A stretch of DNA of 64,000 nucleotides from Panorpa germanica. Its lineage: Eukaryota; Arthropoda; Insecta; Mecoptera; Panorpidae. Each line of letters starts with the position of its first letter. Positions within the stretch are counted from its first letter, which is position 1. Both the position numbers and the translations under genes were made by a program. The stretch covers positions 930,001-994,000 of the forward strand of contig OY783207.1 in assembly GCA_963678705.1 (NCBI GenBank). The letters run 5' to 3'. The notes below the pieces were generated by a model that was not told the origin of the DNA, did not search any database, and saw nothing but the letters and a program-made list of their open reading frames with translations. This document shows, piece after piece, positions 12,215 through 23,765 of the stretch.

Positions 12215-14124
12215 TTTAGATCATATCGTTTATAGATTGGTAGTATCTAAAAATCATACAGATTTTTGCACCATCTATTTGTCATTCTACTAATTTATTG
12301 AGTGATTTGTCAATTGTTTCTAAACCAAACTATTTCACTTTTGTAGTCAAGTTTGACTGAGAATTGAAATGGCTCTTACAGACAATGCAGCATGAAACAA
12401 TTGCATAATATTAGTCCAGCTAGAACGCTCTAGACCTCATGAGGTTCACAGGCTGTAGCCATCAAGCCATGAGCATTGCACCAACTTTACAGTTATGCGT
12501 TCAGTTCGATATTTGATCATCAATTATATTACAATGTATTCATTAAGCAAACAAATATCAGAAAACAAACAAAAGACATTCTCTACACTAAATAATTATA
12601 CGTAACTCGTAAAGAGGTCTCGTTGTTTGCTCTGTACTTGTCCCATGGCTGTCCACAGTACATTGTGGATGGTGCGAGGGGTACAGGAGAGAGGGGGGAT
12701 TCTGTCGAGGTACTTCACTCTTTGCTAAGTACTTGGATATGTGAACAAATGTCTTCGGAAGATGCGGAATGCAAAGGTATAACACGGTGTCCTAGTTAAG
12801 CGTTAAACAACTGCTTCAGCGATGAATTACATTGCGATAACCTAGTCCTTTTTATCTAATGATAGTTTTAGATAAACTCGATACAGTGTAAGACTTAGCA
12901 ACGTTGCGAAAAGATGATTTTAGGTCGCCTGGTCTTTTTCTTCGTAGAGATGCGATTAAACCATGTTTTTTTAGCAATATTCATTTTCAAAACTTATTTT
13001 TGCGGTTCCAACTCATTAAAAATCAATGGAAGAAAGCTTAAAATGTAGATACGTTATTCATCTAACTAATTGTAGTTTGAGATTTTGATTCGCGTTTATA
13101 GTTACTTACATTAAACGATTTAAACATAAAAAAACATATTTTTTTGATAATATTTAACCTGCTGTATAGTATATTTCGCGAATCAAAAATAGCCAAGTAT
13201 CGTTTCACCTTAAGTAGTAATTCTATCTCTCTCCTGTCGCTCCTAGCTTTATACAATACGTATCTTCATTTTAACTTATACTTACTTAAAAATAAAATAA
13301 TAAAACTGAAGTTAAAAAAAACTGTCCACCGATTAGTCCAGTATCTATGACAGACTCACTCTGACATAGTACACGGTATTTAAGTCAAATATTCGCAGAA
13401 TGTTGCAGTACGCATGCGCATATTACATGCGTGCTAAGAATGTTTTGTGAAGGAAGTGACATTCACATACACTGGCGCCACATGTTCCAAGAAAATAGTA
13501 GCTAAGTAGCTAAGCCTAGTTGCTTTGACAGCTACAACATAAACTAGTTACTGGCTTGACTCTAACTGCCACTGCGAGTGCAATTCCAATACGGGAATGG
13601 TGTTTACCTAATTGCTATGATTATATATAATTTTGTAATAGATTTCCGTCACATACAAATGAAAATTGTTTATATTAGGATTTAGGTAAAAAAATTTGTT
13701 GACATTCGGATGTAGTTACAAGAGAATGATGTTGGGCACACTACACTGTAAAAATGACTATGTGCACATAGTACCTAGGTGCTATAATGGTTTTGTGATA
13801 CCCTGCAGGGGACCTTCACTTAGTATAAAATGTTTCGATATTGAAAAAACCGCTTTTAGCGACATCATATATTTATGTATCTTCTATGAACTAAAATTAC
13901 TCGGCGACTCTATAAGCGTGTTTTAAATAAGGACTAAATAAGGACGATGCGTTTATAATTAAAGTATATGTGAAAGTATTACGTAATAACGTCTTTAATA
14001 CTACACCGCTGCCTAATAAGTTTATGATCGACACTCAATCCAGAAAATATAACTATGGTCCAAGGAACGATCCCGAAGGGTCAAACATCAATGCTTGCTC
14101 ATACTGTGTGTGCCTTTCAATATT
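12215..14124. other. Intergenic with a degenerate coding-like patch
   Basis: Around 12600-12790, the minus strand reads as broken coding sequence (for example YLDRIPPLSCTPRTIHNVLW), probably an old element, but no family can be named. Nothing else was recognised. Confidence 0.35.
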
Positions 14125-14128
14125 TTAA

Positions 14129-14856
14129 GGAGATACAGGACGTACCGTCAATGCAAAAAGTTTATCTCTCGGTAATACGAAATGCAAAATACGAAGTAAA
14201 TGTGGGACGAGCAAATACTGAGACTGTATCTTTGAAAATGAATTATTCAATTCCCTATTAAACTGCTATTTGGTAGTTAAAATGATTTTTTTATGCATAT
14301 AATAGTTAAATAAATGAAAAATTACCTATAATTATTATCAAATTTATATTAATTCAATTTAAATTCAAATTAAATATTTTGAAAAAGGAATAATAAATTT
14401 GGCAACGCTGTAAATTTACGTGTGTTGACGCATGCGTGATTTGGTTCATTGACCAATAAATTGTTATATTTTATAAAATATTTATTCCGATTTTGAATTT
14501 CCCGGCTTATAACCTATACGTACTATTTCTTAAAGGTTTTATTTAAATATTTTTGTATATAGGTATCCTTTGGATAATTTTCTTTTTGCAATAGTTACAG
14601 AAAAGATTCTTTTATATACACCTAGTTTTTGAAAGCCGTGTCACCATTTTTTCATAGTTAAAAGTTATATTATGTGGTGAAACTGAGCTAAAAATTATGA
14701 TTTGTATGGAAAGTGACTATTTTTAACCATGTATAAAAAGAAAACTAGGAACCCTAGATCTCTAAAATGTTGAGACAGCATGTATTTTACTATTTGTATC
14801 GACCCTCCAAATTTCACAACGTTTTCATCATTTACGTTAACGTCCTATACCTCCTC
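14129..14856 (-). mobile_element. G-family TTAA element, copy G2
   Basis: Inverted relative to G1. It follows TTAA at 14125-14128 and begins GGAGATACAGGACGTACCG. It ends CGTCCTATACCTCC, with TTAA at 14857-14860 after two extra bases. Length and body match G1 throughout. Confidence 0.82.
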
Positions 14857-14860
14857 TTAA

Positions 14861-15635
14861 CTGGGCATTTTTTAAAATGAGTCTTAAGAAAATAGAAATT
14901 TTGGTAAAATTCACAAACCCTCTCCTTAATCCTTCCTTAATGAACTGACTATTAATTGGATTCAGTAACTTTTGTAACGGATAGCAATTAGAAGAAATAA
15001 ATTAGCATCACTCTAAGAGAAATAATTTTATTGCGTACAAACACACACATAGATAAATACCAGGAGTCGGAGAAACACACATTAGCAGTGGCTTTATTAG
15101 ATTTATTACTAATCTAATAGCTTCCATACAATTTTATTATTTAATCGTAAATAAATATTTAGTTATTTTTTTTTATCAGTTTCCTGGGTTCATTGTCCAG
15201 TTGGTCATAGGAGTCTCCTATCGGGCAAACACTTTGCAATGGAATAAGGAATGATGTTGGAATGGTGGTATGAGGGGCAGGGGTTGAACCAACGCTTCCA
15301 TTCATTCATTGGAATCACATAATTATGATATTAATTAACGTTAATTATTCACTATCATTTGCTACTTTTTTTTTTGAGTTAATTAGCTATAATCCATTTG
15401 AATGTAAATGTTTATTTGAAGAAACAATACATTCAAATGCAAAATAACGGCTCTCATATATCGATTATTATCTTAAACAACTAAAGATGTAAAGAAAATC
15501 ATTTAGAAATATACTAGTATAATAATAGCACAAAAAATGGAAAATTATAAATTTAATACATAATCAAATTTCGTATAATTTAAATCAATTTTGTTCTGAA
15601 TCCTCTTTCTACATTTTTTTAACTTATCTTCTTGT
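14861..15635. other. 3' flank of CFAP206, nothing recognised
   Basis: It should hold the CFAP206 3' UTR. No perfect AATAAA is seen close to the stop; a weak TATTAAAT lies at about 15555. No other feature was recognised. Confidence 0.4.
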
Positions 15636-18600
15636 TCACTTCTTGTTTAACTTCTTCGATTTTTCTTCATCACATCTAGCTCGATATGTGCATTTTTTAG
15701 GGGCGTAACAGATGTGCCCAGGTTGTGGTTTAACCCCAAACATTTTTGCGGGGTTGTATATTGTGTTCGTATAAGGTTCAATATCTATTGGAAATGATAA
15801 ATCAATATCCTTAGTTATGTTCGAAAATCGATCCGCTACTTTGAATAACCTTGATTTGCACATTGGGGTATTAGTGTAATTTTCTCGAGTAGTTTGCGTT
15901 GGCTTGCTTCGTTGCAGGACAGTCTGTGTCAGGACGGAAGGCTTGCCGTAAGTGAGATAAGTCTGCGAGGAATGCGTCTTACATCGGACAACCTTAGACT
16001 GAAATATATAAAGAAATAATTGATGAGTTCACAGTCTGAAATTTTATTTCACCTATTTATCCTTCACCGTCTTCCATCGGGATCTAATTACCTTCATTCC
16101 CGGAATATCTCCCAAGTAAGTAACGGATTCCTAACTCATCTTTATAGTGTAACGTCAAAATCAAAAAAAACTGCTAATATTTCTGGGTGGTTGTGAATAA
16201 AGTTCTACCGGGTTTTGTTTCTAGCACATAGCGATTATGTTGTTAACATGTTCTCGGACTGGAGATGTTTGCAATTATTGATGTGATTTGTAATTATTGA
16301 TTATGTGTTTATAGTGGACATAACTTAGATTAAGTGTCTGTATGTGTGTGATAATTACAATAGTGTCAGATTCCAATTGAAAATACAGTTAGGAATTTAT
16401 TAGCGAATTACGCTATTAATTAAATGAATAGATTATTTCTTAATGAAATGTTAAACATGTGGGTACACTGTCTGTTCAAAAAATAAGGAGTTTTCATTTT
16501 TCTCAAAAAATATTTATGTATTCATCAATTTCTATTTTGTCCCCTTATCATTTTGATTTTTTATATTAACATCACTGTCCGTCACTGAATTAGTGTTCAT
16601 TGTGGTGGTCACTTGGGCCTCAGGCCCGAACATGTTTATTTGTACCCAATACCAAACAAATTTATTTAATACACTCTCTATTAATTAAAACTTATCAAAA
16701 AACTGAAAGAATAACAACTGAAACAAACAAAACTAAAAAATTTATTCCGAAAATAGATAATTTAATAAAACCTCTGTGCGTAAAAATACAGCTACTCACT
16801 AAGAGATCTGAAACTCGACTCCTCCCCCTCAGATATAATACATTTGTGCCACCGTTTTTTCCAATCCTCGAAGCAGTTCTGATATGCACTTTTTGGTATG
16901 CTCTTGAGCTCTCTCAGCGATTCGGTTTGTATCTCCTCAATCGTCTCAAAACGCCGTCCTTTCATGGGTCTCTTCAATTTTGGGAACAGGAAAAAGTCGC
17001 AAAGGGCCAAATCTGGTGAATACGGTGGCTGAGGCATGATTACGGTGTTGTTTTTGGCCGAAAAATTACGAACAAGCAATGACGAGTGAGCAGGTGCATT
17101 AACAAACTTCGCTGCCACACACTTCATGCCCAAAATTTCCGAAAAAATTGCATGGCATGAGCCAACCGATATGCCGACATCCTCAGCAACTTCTCTAATA
17201 GTGATTCGACGATTCTCCATAACAATTTTCTTCACTTCCTTAACATTTTCATCGGTTGTTGATGTGCGGGGGCGTCCAGGGCGAGCGTCGTCATTCACAT
17301 CTTCTAGACCTTCTGTGAAAAGCTTGTACCACTTGTAAACATTTTTTTTGGCTTAAAGTAGACTCACCGTATGCCACTTTGAACATTTCAAGTGTTTTGG
17401 AGCACTTGATTCCATTTTTCACACAAAATTTAATGCAAACTCTTTGATCTATGTTTTTTCGACAGCAGAAAATCGCCGAACGCGCAAAACACTTCTAACT
17501 TTTATGCCTCTCACAAACAAACTAAATGTGCTATATAGCTAAAACTGTAAACATATCTTCGAGACGAATTTACCAACATAACAAAATAAAAAAATCGATA
17601 ATCGAATGTACGTAGTCCGCGAAATTTTTGCCTCACCTTATTTTTTGAACAGATGGGTATGGGGCTCGTATACCAAGATGGGATGTGGTATACTAAATTA
17701 ATTATGTCTCGCTTGAATAATATAATATGTTAATTGTCCTTCCCCCTCAAATACATAACCCTGTCAGCTTGATACTTATATACTCCCGGATTAATACCCT
17801 GCAAACAATTTGGATTCGAAGCGGATTTTGGATATTCTAGACCTCCATATTATAAACAACAAAAAAAAAAAAAGTGTCTGTGTTTCGAAGGTATTTCAAG
17901 TCAAAAACGGATGTGAAAATTTCAGAAGCAAAAATAAATTACCCCACCTTATAAACTTAAGCTTTAAAATATGAAATTTCTATTCCTGAACGTACCCAAA
18001 TATATTTTCTACCTGTGGCTTAGAACGTGCTTCGAAAAATCTTACTCAAATTTAGCAGGCTTCACGGAATCACTAAAATGAATCTATTTACGAAAATATC
18101 TCACCAATTGCAGGGCATTCTTCTTCATTTCCCAAATGTTCCATTCATAATTGGCGACTATCTTGCTGGTGACTGGATGTATTTCGGTTTGCATATATTT
18201 ATCAGACTTTTGACAAGCATTAAACTTATCTCTGTACTTCTCACACTTATTCAAAGCAACTTTAACTAAATCGTTCACTTTATCTTCTATTCCCAAGAAG
18301 TATGGTAGTGCTGGTCTAGTGCGAATGGCTTCAAATATTCCACAGGAGTACCTAGAGAATAGTTTCTTTGTTAACAAGTTAATCACAATTAAGTATATTA
18401 AATAGAAATTATATATTTACTGCAGTCCTTGTTCTGTTATTAGTTTTAAGGATTCAAGTCCTGCTGCTGCACATATCTTATCAATTCCATGCTTATGCTT
18501 ACACTTGTCAGGCGGAAAACGGAGGCCACACAATCTTAAGACTTCCCAAGGACATAGGCTGGTATACTAAATATTAGAACACGTAATGAACATGATTCTA

Positions 18601-21438
18601 TACCTATAAAGTACTTGTCTTGCGCGTGACGTCAACGTTTAATTATTCGTTATTAGACGTCCCTTTAATTATTAAAGGGATTCAACGCTGTACATAATCC
18701 AAGTGCATGTGACATCACAATCCTTGTGTAAGGTTACCAACCTTACAGCTCATAAATCTCTGCTATATGTATTTATATATTATAATATCAAAGATTATTT
18801 ACAGCTATTTCAAGGAACAATAAAATTCCAATATTATGTTTGCCTTGGCAGGGTTAACTAAAATAAAAACTCATTATTCTTTGACTTGACTTGATTATTT
18901 CGACTACCAACAGCTACAGAACATTATCACAGCACTGACCTACTCAACAAATAACTGACGTTAAAATGCATTTCACGTCATACAAATATGGCCGACCATT
19001 TCTAGCGCTAAAACTACAATTCAAACTTTTAATTGCTATATCTCCGTCAATATTTAGATATTTAATAAAATAGACACGCCAATACACATTTATTAACATC
19101 AATTTCAATCAATCGACCACTAAAAAATGAGGACCCAAGCCCATTAGTAATTCAATAAGTATTCACCTTAATTGGACATGAAGCTGGTCCAAAAAGTTTG
19201 TTGCAGATGCATGTCTTTATTTCATCTCGTTGCATCATATTAACTATTAGCTCAGCTTTGTTAATTCTTTCCAATTGACTTTGAATAGTTCCTTTATCTA
19301 ATTCACCCATTTCGAAGCCAAGTAAACCAACAATAAACCAGAGCCCTTTTGAAAGTGCCTTTATTTCTGTAAGCAACAGCGATATATCTTGAAGCTGAAA
19401 CCATACTGTGCAGATTTCATGAAACAACGGCTGAAATAATTATGTTAAATTTATATGGCTATTTTTCAGAGACTTTGTTACGCTAAAGGATCTTTATTCA
19501 TACATACTTTGGAATAACACATACCAATACATTTAATAATTTAACGACCTCCTTGTCTTTCAATTCAGTCGAGAGTGCATCCACTCTTGTATTAAAATTT
19601 TGCACAAGGTGGTTCGTGTTTTCATAAATGCCATGAATATGTTTCGCCAAATCTTTCAGCAAGACCTGCAATAAAGTGTAACGATCTCCTTAAGTTTCAT
19701 AAGGCCTGTCTCAGTATGGGACCGTATTTAAGCGACGGCGTATTCGGACGTAAATCGGCGGATTGGATGAGCTACAAAGCAAACCGCCTATGTGTGTCAC
19801 AGATGTCTGTAGTCGTGTATTAGGGGGTGTATTGGAGTTCTTTAGCACTTATATAATTTATCATGAGAGCAAACTTTAACTTTAATTTTTATCGATACAC
19901 TAGTGGTATTAAAGGGACTTTAGCATTTATTATATATCTGAGTTCTGGTTGGCGTGAATTTAAATTTAGTTCTATCGTATTGGTATCGGTATCGGTGTCC
20001 ATGATTCACTGAAATACAAACATAAACTGCATGCAGAGCATACTCGTCACAAGCGATGTCGCCGATAGATTTCATTTGAACCGTATTGCAGCGTAACAAC
20101 AAGCGATCTTAGGTATCCCCTCCAGTCTGAGGCGGCTGTTTGCATTTACAAAGGTTCGGATAGGATATCGTTGTAGTAGTGGTAACGCTTGGATAAAATT
20201 CGCCTTTATACGGTTTTAATGTGCGAGGTAGTGCGCCCGTATTCGGACGGCTTTGTAGCTTGCAGTCTGAGAGCTCCAGAGAGATCTCATTACATTTACA
20301 TGGTTCGGATAGGTAAAGCGTAGTAGCCCGTATACGTCCGGCAGAAATTCGCTTAAAGACGGTGCCATACTGAGACAGGCCTAAAGCGTACTTTCACAAT
20401 TTTACAGAAATACTTGTTGGCCTTTACCACATACTGATTAAACAGAACATAGTTGTCTCTAATTTGCTCGATATCCTTCATGATGTATAATCCTCCAACT
20501 TTGTTCGAAGAATGTTGCCTATTCTGTTCTAGAAAGTCGAAATACTTTCCAACACCTGATGTGTAAATATTGCTACTGGTTTGGGCAAATAAGAAATTCA
20601 TATCGATTAAATTTTGCATTTGTTGAATTGTTTCGAATAATGTTCCCGCAAGATTTATAATGCTTGCTCCTGGAATTTTATCTTTTTTCCAATTATATAG
20701 TCGAATTCCTGCTACGTAAGACGCCCAATTGTTAAGAGCCTTTAAAAGATAACGATATTACTTATTAGTGGATTTAATGTGATAGGATAACGAAAAATGT
20801 TGTAATCACCATCAATCGGTGCTTCTTATGCAACGAGTAGAAGAATTCAATATCGTCGTCCTCACAGATGCTGTTGAACGCTGCCAAAGTTTCGTTGTAG
20901 ACATCGATATCCGTCGGTTGGCCTATTGCAATTTTAAGAATAATGTATACCAATATCTTTAGTCGTAATTTTTTAGAATCTTCGTCATTGTCGTCCTTCT
21001 CCGCCATCAGTATTTCATCAACTAACGGCTGGTAACTTTCCAATTCACTCCTCCTGTGAATTTCTATGCATTCATTGATATGCCGCCATTTTGATATGTA
21101 AAGCCATTGAATTTTAAGTGTTATTAGAGATGGCGTGTTTTGATCTGCAAGTTATACGACCATTATTGGTAATGAAATCATCTTAAAGGAAAAGGAAGGC
21201 ATCTTATTATAAACTTACTGGATAATTTCTTCACACATCCCTCTACAAATCTCTCCAAAATATGTATGTCAAATGGTCCCGTCAGAATAAAACCAAAATT
21301 AGGATCCAGTGAATACGAATTTACTAAATATGCAACAAAATCTTGCTCGACAGATATTCCCTTGACATTGCATTCCTTCATTATTTCGGCAACAATATTT
21401 TTGATAAGATTGTTGCCATCGAATGTTGTATCCTTCAT
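15636..21438 (-). CDS. CFAP206: Cilia- and flagella-associated protein 206 homologue, complete (8 exons, 687 aa)
   Basis: In known axonemes the family docks radial spoke RS2 and dynein c to doublet microtubules; in insects that means sperm tails and sensory cilia. Exons (minus strand) are 21438-21219, 21144-20810, 20739-20392, 19665-19525, 19430-19167, 18566-18421, 18351-18105 and 15998-15636. All splice sites are GT-AG and every phase joins, giving 688 codons including TGA. Motifs shared with vertebrate CFAP206 are recalled, not searched: an N-terminal LDPNFGF block, PTDI (150-153), GIRLYN (196-201), YEWNIWE (553-559) and a C-terminal QT-rich stretch. The start is the first in-frame ATG, in good context (AAAATGA). 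The vertebrate protein is about 620 aa. No membrane segment or signal peptide is visible. Introns 3, 5 and 7 contain transposons. Confidence 0.93.
16466..17657 (-). mobile_element. Mariner element, copy 1, in CFAP206 intron 7
   Basis: The inverted ends read GTCTGTTCAAAAAATAAGG at each side, with TA outside (16464-16465, 17658-17659). The transposase frame (17298-16792) keeps the N-terminal helix-turn-helix part (VNDDARPGRP family motif, here starting MNDDARPGRP) and the C-terminal YSPDLALCDFFLFPKLKRP. The segment between GMKCVAAKFV and NAPAHS is deleted, which removes the first catalytic Asp region and most of the core. About 272 bp of unrelated sequence (16552-16823) disrupts the end of the gene. 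The copy is dead. Confidence 0.9.
16552..16823. other. Foreign 272-bp insertion inside mariner copy 1
   Basis: Mariner copies 2 and 3 read straight through this point, with about 8 bases that are missing here. The insert has no inverted ends or duplication that I can see; it contains GGGCCTCAGGCCC and a long A-rich tract. Its origin is unknown. Confidence 0.6.
18661..19142 (-). mobile_element. M-family element, copy M2 (truncated), in CFAP206 intron 5
   Basis: The end GGACCCAAGCCC followed by AT is intact at 19142. The other end is missing beyond the CTTTAATTATTAAAGG palindrome. The intact end lies about 25 nt inside the intron from the exon 5 donor (exon ends at 19167). Confidence 0.85.
19703..20381. 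mobile_element. PIF/Harbinger-type MITE in CFAP206 intron 3
   Basis: A 679-bp element has long imperfect inverted ends starting GGCCTGTCTCAGTATGG and a 3-bp TAA duplication (19700-19702, 20382-20384), both typical of PIF/Harbinger. There is no transposase. The duplication begins at intron position +8 relative to the exon 3 donor (GTACGC), so the element sits almost against the splice site. A decayed relative lies at 25368-25578. Confidence 0.85.
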
Positions 21439-21734
21439 TTTTAGATAACAAATTTTATCAAAAACTATTTGATTTTTCAATAATTAATTTTGATAATGAT
21501 GATTTATCAAATAGTGCAAAATGTGATAAAACTCGAAATAAAATAATAGACTCTACTTTAGTTATATGTACCTATGCATATACTAACTGATCGTCTTTTT
21601 TTCCTAAGGCGAGTTGATATATGAATTTCTAAGACTCATTTGATTTAAACCAGCGTCGGTTTTCTTTAAAAACTATCTCTGTGTCCTTGAATCTACTTCA
21701 GCATTCTACAAATATCCTGCCACTCTCTCTCAAT
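21439..21734 (-). promoter_or_regulatory. Probable CFAP206 5' flank
   Basis: Only about 300 bp separate the start codon from an M element. I looked for an RFX X-box, usual at ciliary genes, and saw none; no TATA box is clear either. The promoter could lie beyond the element. The role is inferred from position only. Confidence 0.3.
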
Positions 21735-22355
21735 GGGCTTGTGTCCTATGTCGTAATTTCTACAAAAGTGTACTATATTTTGATAAAGTGGGTTACCAGA
21801 ACCTCAAATGTTCAATTATTTTTTAATAACTCCTTATATGGTAAGAGATATTAACAAATAAAAGTCATTTTGTCTCTTTAATTATTAAAGGGATTCAACG
21901 TTGCACACATTCCAAGTGCATGTGACATCACAATCCTTGTGTAAGGTTACCAACCTTACAGCTCATAAATCTCTGCTACATGTATTTATATATCAAATAT
22001 TATTTACACCTATTTCAAGGAACAATCAAATTTCAATATTATGTCTGCCTTAGCAGGGTTAAATAAAATAAAAACTTATTATTCTTTGACTTGACTTGAT
22101 TATTTGACTACCAACAGCTACAGAACATTACCACAGCACTGACCTACTCAACAAATAACTGACGCTAAAATGCATTTCACGTCATACAAATATGGCCGAC
22201 CATTTCTAGCGCTAAAACTACAATTCGAACTTTTAATTGCTATATCTCCGTCAATATTTAGATATTTAATAAAATAGACACGCCAACACATTTATTAACA
22301 TCAATTTCAATCAACAATTGAAAAATCAACCACTAAAAAATGAGGACACAAGCCC
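21735..22355 (-). mobile_element. M-family element, copy M3 (full length)
   Basis: A 621-bp copy with both ends intact (GGGCTTGTGTCCTATG and GAGGACACAAGCCC), each bordered by AT (21733-21734, 22356-22357). It carries the TGTAAGGTTGGTAACCTTACA hairpin (9-bp stem, 3-nt loop) and the CTTTAATTATTAAAG palindrome. This is the best reference copy of the family. Confidence 0.9.
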
Positions 22356-22498
22356 ATTAAGCTATAAGCACAAAACTTAAAGTTTTGTATTACGTACTTA
22401 ACATAATATTTGTTACGTAACGTTACGTTTTATTATTTACCGAAAATACATTCTTCTTATTTTAAATTGTACGTTAATTTTCCTTTTGTTATTTTCAG

Positions 22499-22534
22499 AT
22501 GATGAAGAAGTCAGGCAGTTACTGTGGTGAAAAT
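22499..22534 (+). other. Possible 36-nt host exon
   Basis: A strong acceptor (TTTTCCTTTTGTTATTTTCAG) is followed by a 12-codon open stretch, MMKKSGSYCGEN, and then a GTGAGTAAG donor. It would belong to a plus-strand gene diverging from CFAP206. No partner exon was found, and an inserted LINE follows 70 bp later. It could be chance. Confidence 0.2.
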
Positions 22535-22606
22535 GTGAGTAAGCTTTATTTTAATTATTACTTCATTAATTATACTATAGACAGTGGTGTATTTACATTA
22601 GATGAG

Positions 22607-23545
22607 TATACAGATGCATCCATTGATTTAGAAAGAAATAAAGCAAGATTTGCTATATATGAACAAATAAATTTAAGATATTATAAATTTAAATTAAATA
22701 ACAAAGTTTGCTCTTATACTGGTGAAAAATTAGCATTATTAAAGGCATTGGAAATTAATGAAAATATCAACAATAATAAAATTATAATAATAACGGATTC
22801 TTTAAGTGTTTTAAAAAATTTAAATTCTAATGATAACAAATAAAATAATGGTATTTTGACATGCAAAATTAAGGAGATGTATTTCAATATAATAAATAAG
22901 AATAATACCATAAAATTTATGCGGATACCAGGACATTGTGGAATAAGAGGAAACGAAATTGCGGATAAATTGGCAAAGGAATCAATAAATTTAGAAATTG
23001 AGATGAAAGTGAAATTACCTTCATACGAAATTTTTGATATAACCAAAAAATTAAACTTCAATTTGATAAACACAGATTTCATTAACAAAAGTCAGTTAAA
23101 AGGAAGAGATTATTATATGTTACATCCAAATTTAAGTAAGAAAGATGGTTTAGAAATGAGTCCCGCAAAATTATATCAACTATAATCAGAATCAAAAGTA
23201 ATCATTGCAAAACTCCAGCTCACCTGTACAAAATTAATATTAAATCCGACGATAGATGTCAATGTGGTGAAAAAGGAACTTTAGATCATATTATATTTGA
23301 ATGCATAAATTATAGTTTAGAAAGATCAAAATTGAATAGTGATATATTAGATGTGATTAAAACTTTTCCTGTTAATACTAAACTTTTGTTAAGTGATTCA
23401 AAATTAATTAGTGAATTATTGAAATATTTAGAAATTTGTAAAATTGAATTATAAATTATAAAAGATGTATAAAAAATGTTTGATGGTGTTTATCACGAAA
23501 GAAAATCAAGGCAAATAAGTAAATAAATATAAAAAAAAATGAAAA
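22607..23545 (+). mobile_element. RNase-H-bearing LINE (I-like), 5'-truncated
   Basis: It carries the end of ORF2. The RNase H domain shows YTDAS, an acidic TGEK region and ITDS at about 22607-22840, then IPGHCGIRGNEIADKLAKE at 22926-22982. A CQCG...HIIFEC Cys/His tail follows, ending in a stop and A-rich tail. Stops and frame changes separate the three parts. ATTAGATGAG flanks it (22597-22606, 23546-23555). The cut falls right at the first catalytic Asp region of RNase H. Confidence 0.85.
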
Positions 23546-23664
23546 ATTAGATGAGCCCTTGGGCGCAAAAGAAAATGTTGATTGTTCGAAGAACAGCACT
23601 CTCTCTTGTTAAAATTGTTACTCAGGAAAAGTGCATGATATTAAAAACGTTTTGTACTCTTATT

Positions 23665-23765
23665 GCCTTACAATTAAAGCGGTTATAAAATTTATACCAG
23701 GTATAAGCCTCTCCGGATGGGCTTTATACCTGGTATCAATTTTATAACAGGTTTATTTGTAAGGC
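23665..23765. repeat. 101-bp hairpin (about 45-nt arms, about 9-nt loop)
   Basis: GCCTTACAATTAAAGCGGTT... at 23665 pairs with ...AGGTTTATTTGTAAGGC ending at 23765. The central TATACCAGGTATAAGCC pairs with GGGCTTTATACCTGGTAT. A few mismatches are present. It may be a tiny foldback MITE or a microRNA-like hairpin; there is no TA or TTAA duplication to decide. Confidence 0.7.

Noticed and set aside
16695-17338. Plus-strand open frames over mariner copy 1
   Set aside because: Antisense shadows of the mariner transposase; likewise around 47393-48147 and 31799-31990.
22499-22843. A single 114-codon plus-strand gene
   Set aside because: The frame joins host-like sequence to an inserted LINE at 22607 (flanking ATTAGATGAG proves the boundary); it is a chimera.
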